Positions 23,536 through 38,500 of a stretch of 64,000 bases of DNA are shown here, piece by piece; position 1 is the first letter of the stretch; every line of letters starts with the position of its first letter. Source of the stretch: Lineus longissimus (lineage: Eukaryota > Nemertea > Pilidiophora > Heteronemertea > Lineidae); NCBI RefSeq assembly GCF_910592395.1, contig NC_088310.1, forward strand, positions 6,829,501-6,893,500, written 5' to 3'. Below the pieces are notes generated by a model, which had not been told where the DNA came from, did no database searches, and worked only from the letters and a program-made list of their open reading frames with translations. Made by a program: the position numbers and the translations under genes.

Positions 23536-26500
23536 CTGCAATAGAAAACCGGGGATAGTTATTAAAGTGCCTTACATTTGAGTCAAGTTCAAGTTGAGCA
23601 CTAACTCTGATGCGGACCACCACCTAGCACCTATACTTTATCTAATGAGAATTCCGAAAGAGCCGTAATGGGGACATAAATCGAAAACAAGCATAGTCTT
23701 AAACAACACTACTAGGCCGATCGACCTAGCGCTTAGCTGAGAGAAAGTATCTGTTTTGACAATATGCCAATCTCCCGTTTGAGGAAAGGCTTGAAAAATA
23801 CTCATGCTAATCATACTTTTTTACTTACTCCATAACGTGGTAAGCTCGTAGCCTCGTCCCTGTGTCACAGTTTCGTAGCTAAGCTCGTTGACGAACACAT
23901 CGACATTCACCAGATTGTCGCTGGAAACGAGAATGGGTGAGCAATATAAGAAAACATGAGGATTTAAGAATGAAAGATAATTTTTGTGGATTAAATTTTG
24001 CACTTCACTAAAGACATTTCGATATTATAGCCGAACATTTTGAGCAGTGCGCTTGGAAGCTTTCAAAATACATGTCCATATGAACGCCAAGCCAAGGCAA
24101 TAGTACTCGACAACAATTGTATACGTGTATTTAGATGGCAACCATGCAGTTTCTAAAACGTTGTTCTACTGCCATGACAACACCTTGCTTGGACCATTTC
24201 AGTTTTAATTGGTTCCAAACCAAGCTTCCCCCCACCCTGCAACTGAGCGCCACCGATGAAGTTTGAGAAACGCCACGGCTGCCGAACCAAGCGCGGTGTT
24301 CTCCATCTGACTGCAGAATGAGTACTTACTTTATGAACGCCGTATCTAGCGTACTTTTACTGGCGTACGATTTGAATTGCTCCCTAGCCCTAGTGAACAC
24401 GGGGAAGAGGGCCGTGTCATTATACTTGGTGGGAGCCAACGTATACTTCCGTTCCATGAACATGAACGTCTTATCAATATCCCGCAACTTAGTGTCAAGA
24501 TTTAACGGCGCTAGATCAGCGTTCGTTTGTTTCATAACCTCATACGATGACATTTCTTGCACCTTCTCCACATGCGTCCTTAGCAAAGTGCTAACTATTT
24601 TTACAAGGTTACTACCCCTGAGAGCCGCACCGAATGCTATGTTAAGTCTTGTAGCATTGTTTTGCGCTTGCGATAAATCGTTCCGAAGCATTTTGTAAAA
24701 TTTTGAGATACAGGGATTTCCTAACATGTCTCGATAAATCGATGCCTCCGCCACCTTTAGGCCAATCATGGTATCTTTTATATCCCTATCACGAGTCTGA
24801 ATGTGCGTTAATAAACTTTGCAAAGAATTAATGACGTTTTCCGCATCGTCGGACATGAGATCAGTGGCTATATCCGATTTTGTGGCGTCAGTACTTCGTG
24901 AGAATCGGCTGACGAGTTGTTGCATGTTTTTCACACGGCTGAATGTATTGCTGAGGAATGATTCTAAAGAATCTTTGCTGGCGGTAATGTACACCATTAT
25001 CTTTGACGCGGCGTCGTAAAGACTAGTGTTTAGCGCCTGAAAATTTTCCAATCTTTTCTGAACGATTTCTAACGGTTTATCAACCACACGATCTTTAATT
25101 AGTGATATTCGGTAGTTATAAATCCTGCTCAAATCCGCGTATTGATTCGCCAGAATATCACGCTCCGTGCCATTGATTGAGTTACCCCCGTGGACATACA
25201 ACGCAAGGTTACCCATAGAGTCCAGGGTGTCCATGATGTTCTGAAGTGTATCCATCGTCATTCTGAAGTCGAGTTCGTCGGTAGTTGTAACTTGACGTAC
25301 GCAAAGTGGCGTGAACACCTTATCGTAGGATGTCGTCTGCTCGACAGAGTCGAAGAACCTGAAGTTATTCAACAAGGTACCATTCACATACGCATTCTGT
25401 ACCTCCTTGAGATTTTTTAATGCACTACTCGTGACTGTCTGGCGTATACCTAAATACCTCTGTACGTCATACAGTAGGTAGTCTCGTATAGCCTTTTTGT
25501 ACCTATTCGTGCCATCTAACTTATCAACCGATCTTTTGAAATATTCCAGGACCAATGTATACCCAGACGTCACGTAATCAATAAAACTATCACTCATGAT
25601 CCCCCAGCCCCGATTGAAGTTGTGTTTGATGTTCATCTCCATGAAAGACAGCGTCGCCATGCGGTGAAATCGTAAACGAGGCGAGACCATTTCCACGACG
25701 GCCGTGACCTCCATTTGCATATCCGTTAACTTCTTGATTAGCGTTTTCAAGTACATCTCCATCGAATTCACAGCATCGGATAAATCTTGCAGCAACTTTT
25801 TATTCCTCTGTAACAACATACTGTCGTACTTTTGAGCAGTTTCTTTTGCCACTTTGTATTTTTTTATCATGGTGTCCACCATTTCGGGCTGAGTGGCAAC
25901 AAATCGGTCTTTTTCTAACGAAGAGAGGGAAGCCAGACTTGTGGAAGTGCTGTAGATTTTCTCAGTGCAAGGGACAGGGCACGTGCACACCTTACTACTG
26001 CTATCAAAAGCATCTGGAAATGTGAATAGAAAATGAAATTAGAATAAAAGGTGGTGTATTGTATCGTACACAAAATTAACTACTATCAGTCTAGTTAATG
26101 CCGAAGAATCATTTCAAGTTCACACTCGAAACTGCTTTGACCAACTCAGCTCTGAGGTCTGCCATCTCGAACTAATATCGAGGATTAACTGTCGACTGTT
26201 CTATAGTTGCTGAGTCTAGAACGCTCACAAAAAAGCAGCACATTTAATTGCGGGTTGGCCCGAAGTTACGGGGCATGAGAAGTATAGTCCTGCCCGCTGT
26301 TAAATATCAGATCGAAAGGACTTCAGACATACCTTTTGCAGGTTTGGTACAGTCGAGGAACTGCCGAAGAGAACACACTGGAATTTTCGCTGAAAAAAGA
26401 ACCAGAATAACTAGTTATTGCTAAATTAGCCAACACTGCCATCGACTTAGATTACTTTCCTGCCCTACAAATGAGATGTTGTTAGTGACGAACATACATT

Positions 26501-29500
26501 ACTCGTCGAACTGGAAAGCAATTCTTAAAGTTACCACAGTAAATGTCAAGAACGTATAATCGTTTTGGTATATCAAACATACTTTTCGCATTCAGGTTCG
26601 GCGCTTTTCTGTCCCCAGTGGAGAAGAAAACCTCTGGTGTCCTCCATTATGCATCTATTGGTAATTCTATAATGGTCGAAGTGCACGCCTAAGACGCAAT
26701 AAAAGCTTTGGAGACATCGTCACTGCTAATTCCGTCACTAGCATATCACGTTTGGTCGCTGCTTTACATCGACTCAGACTTCTTGAGGATACGTGCACAA
26801 TGTCGAGAGGCTTGCAGTACCACCAAGCTTCATTACGTTCAGTGCTCTCCCTATTCGCTAATAGTAAAACAAGATGACGAGTTTTTGTTATTAAGAGGAT
26901 CATAATGTAAAGCCCATTATCGCTCTTAGTATAGAAGTCAGTCAATTGTTGGGTTGCATGCTTTTGACGAAGTGGAATGTACCGGGCTGATTAGGTTAAA
27001 AGATTTGTATTCGATCAACGCGAAGCGTGTATACCCCAACAAGATCGTTCATAGTCATTGTCAGTCCAAAGAGAGGTTCTTTTTAAGTCTTTCATAGTCG
27101 TTGTCAGTCCAAAGAGAGGTTCTTTTTAAGTCTTTCATAGTCGTTGCCAGTCACCAGCGAGGTTCTTTTTAAGTCTTTCATAGTCGTTGCCAGTCATCAG
27201 CGAGGTTCTTTTTAAGTATTTCATAGTCGTTGCCAGTCATCAGCGAGGTTCTTTTAAAGTCTTTCACAGTCGTTGCCAGTCACCAGCGAGGTTCTTTTTA
27301 CGTCTTCCATAGTTGTTGCCAGTCATCAGCGAGGTTCTTTTTAAGTCTTTCATAGTCGTTGCCAGTCATCAGCGAGGTTCTTTTTAAGTCTTTCATAGTC
27401 GTTGCCAGTCATCAGCGAGGTTCTGTTTAAGTCTTTCACAGTCGTTGCCAGTCACCAGCGAGGTTCTTTTTACGTCTTTCATAGTCGTTGCCAGTCATCA
27501 GCGAGGTTCTTTTTAAGTCTTTCATAGTCGTTGCCAGTCATCAGCGAGGTTCTTTTTAAGTCTTTCATAGTCGTTGCCAGTCACCAGCGAGGTTCTTTTT
27601 AAGTCTTTCATAGTCGTTGCCAGTCACCAGCGAGGTTCTTTTTAAGTCTTTCATGGTCGTTGCCAGTCATCAGCAAGGTTCTTTTTAAGTCTTTCATAGT
27701 CGTTGCCAGTCACCAGCGAGGTTCTTTTAAAGTCTTTCACAGTCGTTGCCAGTAATCAGCAAGGTTCTTTTTACGTCTTTCATAGTCGTTGCCAGTAATC
27801 AGCGAGGTTCTTTTTAAGTCTTTCACAGTCGTTGTCAGTCATCAGCTTGAGAAAATGGTAATTTCACGTAACGGATTGTCTGCGTGCCACCGGCTCGCTA
27901 GACGCAAGCCAATGAAAATGGTGGGCAAAACTGACTGATACGTCTCCGTTGAGAATATTTCTTAAGTTAAACACGCTCGTGTACCTCAAGGTATACTAAT
28001 CAGTCTGGCTGGTTGCTCGAAGGAATACATTTAACTGCCCTCGAAAAGCATCTCCAACTGCCGAATCTGCACTTTTGGTAATTTACATGCAAACGAACGG
28101 CCACAACTCCGACCAGGCTGGTCAATGATTCTTCTCATATACCAACTAACTTGCTAGACGGTTAGAAAGGGTTGGGCATTTCAGCTCTGTAGACTGGGGA
28201 CAATTCTACAACTGTTAACACCGTATACAGCATAATTATTATCTTGTGACGTGAATCTGATCGTCACACCATCATGATTCTTGCTAATGGTTAGTAGAAT
28301 CTCTTGTGAAAGATGTGAACAGTCCAGTAAATGTCAAGAGAATTCAGTAGCCTCATAGTATTCGTATTGGTATCGTCATAACACATTTAATTAACATTCC
28401 CCATGGTTGAAGTTGTCTGGAATGGATTATACACCGGAACAGTAATGTACTTGGACCCAGAAATGCTTGTAAGAATACGATATGATACAGTTTTAGAACT
28501 GTCTGGGATGTAGACACAGGAAATGCATGTCAGGAATGGCGAACAGGAGATCTATTGTTGAAATGGTTGGGAAGTAATTCGTTAGCATGATGTTGTAAGG
28601 GAATAATGAATGTTTTGCGGGGACCTCGAATTGGGCGATGATACATTTACACAAAGTTGAGTCAGTTCGGATTATAGTACAAACAAAGGCGAAATTAACT
28701 TAACAACAAGAATGAAACAACTCTAAGTTTCGGTGTTGCTCGAGTTATTCCTAAAGACAGCACAGCTGGTAATTTATCGTTCTGGAGACGTCTACTTAAC
28801 AGGTTCTAACGCACGGATCTAACAGAATCGAAATCAGGTCAAATGTGTAACATTGATTTAAACATGCAGTTTATGAGTTCTGACTTCTTTCGGAAGCCGA
28901 TAATTTCCTTCGGAAAGGAGAATATTTTCTTTAGGATTTCTCCTGAGCCCCGTTTTTCATCAGCAAGTGAATGTGACATTTCCTAAATGACATTGGTAAT
29001 CGTTAGATTCTAGCAGTTGAGTTAAGCGCAGAACTATTTCAGATCGTGTTTTGCATCCACGGTGAAGTGTCCCTGGAGGTAATATTAAGTCAGTCATTGA
29101 TCCAGCTACCACTGAAAAAAGACAAGATCTAATTGCCAGCAGTTATTACCCTCCCATAGGGTGCTAGAATTAATGTTTGCTTAAAACGTTTTCACACAAT
29201 CCGTGTACGCTCATGAAGTTTCTTCTTCAGACAAAACGTTTCTCAGGAACTGAATATCAAGGATTTCATTATGGCAAGGCTTTTTCTTTCGGACCCACGA
29301 CTTCGGGTACATGTTGCTTGACTATCAGACTCCCGACGCATTGGAGGAACGGAAACAAGCGAAGAAATATGGCACTCACTAAGTACATTTATCGTGGCCC
29401 TAATGACTGACTTTTTGTCCGGCCGACAGCCTCTAGACTAAGCAGAATGCAGCCACAGGGTCAATATTCAACAAGAGATGTCTGTAAGGAATCCATTAGC

Positions 29501-32500
29501 CACCATCCAATAACAAAAGTGACCACGGCAGGATGTTACACGAAAACAGCCCTTTGTAGTAGGTCACTGCCGGACAGAATCCTATCGACTCTGATCACCA
29601 GTATCAAGAAAGGAACCCCATCGAAAAATGAACCCAGGCGTTTGTCATTTCCTTTGATTTGCCGTATTCAGGTTCTGGCACGATACGCTTCCCACTGGTA
29701 GTCCCAGTGATGTGTATGCGGAGATGGGGCTAGCTCGTTCAGGCTGAGACCAAGTTAGCTATTATCCAAGTCGATTATGATTCACATTACTAGCTGTATT
29801 CACGAGGCAAACGAAACATGATGGTACTTTGCAACCACAACAAAACAGATAGTTACTGGAGCATAGGCAACGCCCAATCCATTGGCGAATGTTGGGACAA
29901 ACAGGCTATCAAATATCCCCATTCCAAAATAATCAAGGCACCCGGTGGTATTGCAGATATTCGCTTGCTGCAGACATGTATGCGTTGGTGCGAAAATATC
30001 CGCAGTCAGCTGATGTTGTTGGCAACGTTACAAAAACGCCATATTGTCCAATTGTCACGTGAACTAGACACACTCGGATCCGCGTTTGTTTATGGGACAC
30101 AGTACAATTTCGTTCACCCCATATTCCAGATACGTATATTTTCACATACACTAAGGCTATGTTCCGTGTGGCTACTGTAAATATCAGAACGTCTGCCCCC
30201 TTTGGGAAAGTTTTGGCCGAGTACACCGGCACGTTTCCTGTCTGCTAAATTTGATTCGTGGTCATTCAAATTCACTCGCGGCGACTGGTCTGCCGGGGCG
30301 AGACCCGCGACATCAATGAAGCCCAGTTGGCAGAATGATTATCAATAGGTTTATCAGCATTCTGTTCACTGGTCCTAAAGAATCTTCGGAAGGATTTTTT
30401 TACTTGTATCTGACTCCTCCGGTTTTTTCGGTAGTCTGGCTGACGCAATTTCTATGATAAAAATACAGGTCGGTGTGACAATGGATACTTTTTTTCAGTT
30501 GCCTCGTGGACTGGCAATGTTTACGATACATCAAACCAGCATTTATAAGACATGACTGTCAGGTGAAAAAACGATGTAACATCTCATCAGTCTGATGGGC
30601 ATATTGGGATATTAGTCTTTGCAATGCATTCAGTGAAAAAAACTCAGTGATACTATGAGATGCAAAGCTCAGACATATCCACCGTTACTAAGTCAAGGAA
30701 AGGCCTGGTTTTATTTTGTAGTGCGCATATGTAATCAAGAGACTCGCCTGACCAGGTACATGTAGACGGCAAGTAAGCCTGGCGGAGTATGACACACGAG
30801 TCATCCATGACCGAATGGGCCCATAAATGATACAGCATCAATGGCATCATCGAACTTTCAAAGATTCTAATCAAGTCTTTCTGATCGGGATTGATAGTCT
30901 CAAGTCGAAACAATGTCAGTGTCATCCAAAATAAACCACTCAATCAAAATGCAGGGGCGCAATAGTTAAACTCTATTGATCCTCAAGATGGTAATATGAC
31001 TGAATCCCTGGGTGCGGAATGCCCAAGTCAATCCGGAACGTCGTAAATCTTCATGGGCCACAAGCGGCAGTGACGTACTTCTGTGTTTTTATCATTCTTG
31101 TACTACCTCTCTTGGGAACCGTTAAATCTTCTAATAGGCAGACTGTTGCCCTCAACGAGACTTGGTTACTTGCCACAGATTTTATTAGATTTTGTGAAAA
31201 AAGATGCCATAGCTTTTGCGCTGTTTTAGAAGCCGTCGCAGAAGAGCATTCAATTGGCATGTAGCACATTGATTACACAACATGTGTAAAAAGGTAAGTG
31301 CAGATGAAAGAGAATACAGGTTGTACCATAAAGAATTGCCTTTTATTATAAATCCATGGTTCCGAATGCTGTATTAGCGTTAGTCGTAGTCGCTTTAAGT
31401 GCTTAGCATTGAAAGCCTTGAGCTACGAGTCGATTAGCTGAAGACGATCACATTGAACATTTCGGTGATTCAATATTTCTCGTAAACTGATTGGAAAATA
31501 CGATGGACACACATCTTTACTTTCACCACGAAAGTGGAAAATATTACTTTTGATTCTTTCTGCGTGCAGGGTTGGTTAAGTTATGGAGAACATCATCACA
31601 CAAAGCCATATTATACATTGCATACCAACAACGTGTCCATAATAACTACTTAGGAAATATCTAGTCCTTGTCCAATAAACATGTTAAACGAATTTACACG
31701 GCAGCCGCCACTTTATATTGGTGCACTCCAAGGGACGATATGAAGTAACAATCAGCACAACTGCAAATTGATACTGAATTGAAATCATTACCTCAGATCC
31801 CAGGGGAAACGATATCTTTGGAACAATATGTTTCCGCGGAACGGAGCGATTGTACATGCCGTGTGTAGCGTGGTGGCGATAAGCATGATTTAGACAGTCC
31901 ATGGAAAAATCATGCAAGGTCCTATTAGACTGCATTCTAGCGTTATTTAGAGGTTCAGGGAAGCCGGCAAGGTCAAGTCATGACAGCCAGAATACTTATA
32001 ATTTTCTCGATTTTATGTATTGCTTCTTGTTTCCTGCCATAGCGTTAAAGTCAGTAGTTCAACAAATTCTTTCCAATTAAGCTGGAAGTGTAGTCTGATT
32101 GGCATACTTACCAGATTTCTCTGTCATCATATAAGGTTCCTTGCACTGACACTTATCAATGATGTATTTTTGCTTGCATTCCTGTAGGCACCCCTGTACG
32201 CTATAGTAATCGTAGTAATCCAATGAGGCGCCGCCACTGCAGGCCCCGAACGGCTGAGGCAGATTCTCGATCTGAAATGATTTGAGAGATAGCAAATGGA
32301 AAAAAGGAAGAAAAACGATATTTTAAGTCAGAGCACACCTCAACATACCTCAACAGAAAAATGAGATAGTACAGTAATGTAGTAAATTCCTATCTTTCCT
32401 CCCGACAGATTTCGACCTAGAAAGAATTTTTAAGAGAAACAATATATATTAGAGGATCTATGCCGATAAGATAATTGCCCAGATCGAAAATCCATATGAG

Positions 32501-35500
32501 ATTCTTGTACGTTTCTTAGTTAAGTTCAGTTCATTTTCGTATACAATGTACATGTGCATTTACACGAGTAACAAGATTCTGGTAACATTCCTGGTTAAAA
32601 TCTTGAAATGCATGTACATGTACATGTACATGTACATGAACTAAGAATCTTACAATAGAAAATTCTTGAACTGAATGTACATGTAGATGTACACAAAACT
32701 GAACAGGACGTTGAGAACATTATAAAAATGTTTATCTGAATTTTCGACATGCAATGTCACACCATGTTGTACATGAGGTAAAATGGAAGTAAACGAAGGT
32801 TTTGGTTTCTCCGTTCTTTCGCTGTTTATTATTGGCTATGACTGGGAACTGATACCGCAGTGACTGTATCAGGACATATGGTGAGCATCTTGATTATTAC
32901 CAGTTGTACGTCAGTGACATTTCTTTGAATGTTAAAGAAATGTCCAAATCTTTTAGGGCTGCAATACGTCAGCAAGAAGAAAAGACATTTATACGTATTT
33001 CCATTCCATGTTGAGATTCTCTGGTTGTACAAAGGAAATACGAAAGGGTGAAAGACTTAGCAGATACAATGCACTGTGTAACCTTATACGCCAATAAAGG
33101 ACTCCTCCATACCAAACGGGATGTACAGCGGTGGGGGCGATACGGCGTGTCGGCTTTTTCAATAGTAAGATCATGTGACAAATATCATGGTGCATCATGA
33201 TTAAAGTCAGTGGCAATATTCTTACGTGACTTTCTTCTTTTTACGTGGGTCGTTTTAGCGATTGAGATTAGGACTCGAGATATAGCTTTGGGGAAAACTG
33301 GGTCAAGGTTGAATTTGTGCCAAAAATGACATGAGGAATCAGGTGAAAAAAGCCTGTGTGGTAAAGGAAATGCATAGTGCGGGAATCACGGCAGCGGCAG
33401 ACTAGAACAACTTCCTCTTCAGGGCAGTTCTGATATTTTGATATTTGTGCCCAGATAACCATACTGCACAACACAAGTTCATTGGCTGTTTAATGTAAGG
33501 TCTGCAGTATTGCGGCGTGGAGAGGGTTGAACAATAATGGACACTGTCGTCGAGTTTGTACATGCACAAAGGGAATGCAAAAGGATGAACAAGTTAGCTG
33601 AGCCGCTATAACTGCTCTGAATCTCGAATAAGTCACACAATAAACATTCGCTTGGTCTGCATTTACGGAGCGGCCCAAGAGAAAGAATTTCGTATAAGTC
33701 ACACAAGAAAAAGCGCACTAATGTATGCGACAGATACCTTTGGTCTGCACTTACAGAACCCAAGGTCACTGAATCTTGCTCACTGGTAACCTTGATTCTT
33801 CGAATACCAGAAGTTCACGGTATTTATTAATTGGGTTTCAACATTTGCAAGCTTTATCTTCAAATAAAGCATCTTTCAGCCAGCCTTTTCAGAGTTCAAA
33901 TTTTTAGATGTTTCTTGACTCTAATTGGAACGGACTTCTTGCTTGAGGCACTCATTACCAACATACCCGTTCCAGCTTCGAATGTAAAGAAATAACCAGA
34001 TGTATCCATCTTAGAAAAATTACATCGCAGGGCAATTCTATAAGAAGGCAATGCGGGCGTAATGAGGTAGCCAGATTTATTAAGCCCATCTTGGCTTTTA
34101 TCTCTTTCCGTTGATATGGCAAAGTCTAAAATCGATACAAAAGGCTATCGATCTTAGGAGGAGGACATAGCAAAACAATTTCCTGAGGCGCTGGAGGGAG
34201 TCTAAGCGAAAATAAAATGCCCGCCGAATTTAGGGAGCCTTAATGTTCGGTAGCGATGATTGGTACACACATGACGAGGTCCATCAGCATAAAAGAAGAT
34301 CACTGGTAGAAACGGAAAGGATACTCACTTGACAAAAGAAGTTCACTGGTCTAATGGTAGAAAGGAAGCAAATGTTTACTGATATGAAAGACGATGTCCA
34401 TTTATGGCCTGTTGGTGTCATGGTTACGCGTAACTATTATCAGTGGGAGGGTTTCATAGCTCTATTCCCCAGCAGTCATTGATTGCAAGGTCATTTTTAA
34501 AGACATGAGTTTGTGAATATCACCAAATATACATAATAAGCTCGCCCTTTTTAAATATATTTGATGAATAGGCTCCAGTAAGTCATTGTGTTCTCGGTTC
34601 GAGAGGTTCGCTGCAGAGTGACTGAGAGTTAGCGTCGATCCTATCTTTAACATGAGCTCAAGGTGTATAATGGCCGATTCTATTACAACTCCCTGGCAAT
34701 GCCAAACAATTTGTTCTAAAAGACTTCCAGAGGCAATTTACCGCCGAACAATGTTACCGCAAACAACTGCGAAATTGCGCTTGGAAGATGGCGCCGGTAC
34801 CGGAAATTATGCTTCTCAAATTTGCGGTCGACAACAACAACTGATTCAACTTAACTATGCAAGGCATGGGAGACGTCACTACGATTTTCATGAAATTTCA
34901 TGAGGTTGGAGGGAACAAGTTAGCAATTAGGGAAAGCATTTTTTAGGCGGAGCTATTTGGCCTTGTATTGCCGACACGGATGTAGAGCTCTACATCCGTG
35001 GTATTGATAAGAAAATCATCAGAGTATATCTTGGCAGCAATACAAATGATTACTGGAGAGTCAATCCAATTTTCGCGAAATCTAGGTGGTGATGACTATT
35101 TTATTTCATATCAAAAGCTCGAACACCAACATGTAGTTCGACGAGTGCGTGTGCTTATGCAAGAAATCGTACTAAAAACCTGATGGTGGTGTCGCCTCAT
35201 GAGGGCGGTGCAACTGATACTCCTTAAGAAGTTGCAGCGTTCAGCACGATATTGTATACCGGGTATCCATTTTCACCGATTTGCGAAAAAAGAACAAATA
35301 CACCGCACAAAAGATTTCCAATAGAATTTCGCATTTCCAAGCCGTGGTAGACTTATCATATCGCTTTTAAACGGGGAATTTAATTTAAGCCACGATGCCT
35401 CTGAAGTGATCCACTGTGAAAGTTGGCTGAGAGACCATAATGAATGCTATAGTAAGTCTTTAGAAGTCCTCCATTAACAAAGTCCTTCCTACTGCAAATG

Positions 35501-38500
35501 ACTTCTGGAGAAGAGATACCCGCTGTCCACCTTTTTACACATCTGATATTGATATTCGCGTCAACGACAGAATCACAATCAAAGCGGATTTCGCCAAAAA
35601 TGCGAACACCACCGCAAAACCTAATAATTTCCGGCACACGACGAGATAACGGTATATATTGGGTATTTTCCGCGCCTGTTTTCTCCAAGTTTCTTATATT
35701 GGATGTTTTCAATGATAATATTTCTTAGTCCTTTAAATGGACGCTGGGGTATTCAGTTTCTATAGAGGTATAGCACTTTGCCAAAGTTTTTTAAGTGATT
35801 CTCATGTTGGCACTTTGGGATGCATCTACCCTTATAAACACGAAGCAGTTCTCTTCCCACGGTGGAAAATAAAAAACACTATCGGTGAGATATCGATGTT
35901 TTTGAAGAATAATACAAAAGGTATATGATTGTACAGCACCCATTTCAGGTATACGTGCATTTGTCAGGTTGGGAACTTGCCAATCGCATCATTTTATTTG
36001 GCTCGGCAGACGTAAAAGTATCAAAGGTTCATGGATCGTATACTCATTGTCAGGGCGAATCACTATCGAATGTAAGGAATTCCAGGTAGGCAATTATCAT
36101 GTGTACATCAATGTTAGAACGAGATCCATTTATCGGAGATCGATGAAGTAAAAACAAGGCTAATGTCTGTCTGTCATTACTAAAAAAGAGCAGCGTAAAC
36201 ATCGAATTGAGAGGATTGATTGATTTTACATTTGTCTAGTCAACAATGTACAGTCTGAATCGAATCAGAAGATCGGAACACCGACACATTAAATTTATAC
36301 TATGCAAACATGTACAACGTTGCCTTTTTCAAATGTTGCCCTATATGGCTTCCGAGTCAAAAACGATATCAGGCGCTAGAACTGCAAATATGGCAAATAA
36401 TGGTATACGGGAGACCCTTCTGTTGCTTAAACTAACAAGAATTAAGGTTATGAAGATTAGTTGTTGTGAAGAAAAATGAGAGATTCTGGCAACTGTATAA
36501 TCAGAGGATCATTCTAGACTATTCAAGAAGAGAGATTTTCCGCTGAAGGTATTTCTAATAGAAACCTATGAAGTACTTTCTTAGTGTTTTCAATGCATTG
36601 GGGTCCGCAGGCCTATCCGATATCAGTCATGCGTATAACATTAGTCATTGGGCACTGACGATAGCCGATATTCTAGTGATATCTATGGCGCTTGCCGAGC
36701 CTGGGTATAATTCAGAAAGTCAGTGAACCTCATTGAAACCAAAATGCCGATCATTCTTACGGAAAACTGCCATCACATCCGCCAAGAGGATGCAATAAAA
36801 CCGTATCATATGTCAGGAAATAACATCCAGTGGGGATGTAGTAGCATTAGCCACAATGTAAAGTGTCGCCAAGAGCTTTCACTTAATGTCAAAAGAGTGG
36901 TAATTTCGATGATGAAGACTTCGATACTCCTTTGAAAGTGCATGATGGCGGAGATATCTTCATATGCAACTCAATTTGTTCACGTCGTAATGTTTCTAAG
37001 TGATGAGGCTCCATAATAGTTTATGTTAAAAGTGCATGTACATTGTACACAGTCATGTTCATTGCACTCTGCACACAGTTATGAACGGGTGTACTTATAA
37101 GATGGACAATTTCACCCGAAAAAGGAGCCACGTCATGGTGAATTCGTTGTTATCGTCGAAGTATTCAAAATCCCACCAAAAAGCTTGTTATATTACCAAG
37201 AAACATTCCAACAAGAGGAAGAAATTGACAACCTTACGACAAAAGCAATTTGATAACGTCATACATAAGAAAGTCTACTATAGTACGGCGCCATTATGGT
37301 TAAACAGCGTTTTGAGATGCATCGATAGGACGAATATACTAGCTATAGTGCCACTTGTAATGATGAATGTGTCATTGCAACCTTGAAGCTTTTTGATGTA
37401 TGCAACGCCTCTTCTTCGGCAACCTCTCAGTACAATATGAATATTATAGTACCTATTATTCTGCAACGTAAAAGCCGAATTCATACTTTGACGCATGACA
37501 TTCGGCGTCCGACACGCGCCCACGAGAGGAACTACATGTTGGGTTATATCGGCGTGTAAAGAAGTCTTACGGAATATGCCAAGTTTGCTGTGAGCGCACT
37601 TGGGTTTTCCGCAGGGGCGCAAGCTTGAATTGACAATTGAAAAAAGGAAAGCATCTTACCTTATTCACTGACATCCCTACTAAAGCATGCGATCCGGGGG
37701 GTATAGCCGTCCCAAGGCTAGTCACTGCTGGCAGCTCCATTTGGTCATGGACCAAGAGCCGGATCCCTGCCCCCTGGTTAGGGCCATTCATATATTCATA
37801 TTGCTCTATATTGAGACGTAGTTTTAGTCCCCCTTGTGGTCCTGCAAGAATTAAAGGTCTGAGAATAAGTCATTTGTTTAAATGTGGACTTCCGCTGCCC
37901 CCTGCTGCTCCTACATGTAGCTGTGGTTGAATGCCAACCTTCGGTATTACATGAATGTCATTGGCGTTATTGTTGGTATCAAGAAATGTTCAGTGGACCT
38001 ACATTTTTTATTGTTTCGTCATTTTGATGTAAATAGGAGCAAATGATCAAGACATCGAGCCATTTGTCGCTGGAAATGCTTTAAATTATTATTTTGTTTC
38101 AGCTTTTCCAGTAATGGGCAAAGCTCTTTCAGTGTTGTTGATTTCTAGTGTTGCCCAAGTGTCTCTTCCAAATCGATTCGTGACTACCCGTTAAGCTGTA
38201 ATACAGAGATTTGAATGCATCTCACAGCCTTTAATCTTTTCTCCCCTCCGTACTCTCAATACTAATGCATATTTGGATTTATCTATTAATCAGAGTCATC
38301 GACTGAAACTGCCCTGCTCACGCCCTCAGAATGTCACCCATGCATGACGTCTCACTTCCCTAACCACAAATTCGATTTTATTTCGCACTGCCGAAATGTG
38401 ATAAATAGATACTAGTCTCTTGGCGGATATTAGCCCTGATCAGATATCACCGTATTATCAAACGACTAGAGGGTATATCCCTTTACGATATCGATTTGGC

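Noticed and set aside
24318-25420. Plus-strand ORFs of 70-126 codons
   Set aside because: Antisense shadows of the long DEG/ENaC exon.
27048-27846. Regular direct repeats resembling a CRISPR array
   Set aside because: Units are contiguous with no unique spacers, in a eukaryotic intron.
29818-30180. 120-codon plus ORF in a channel intron
   Set aside because: No recognisable domain, composition like the surroundings.
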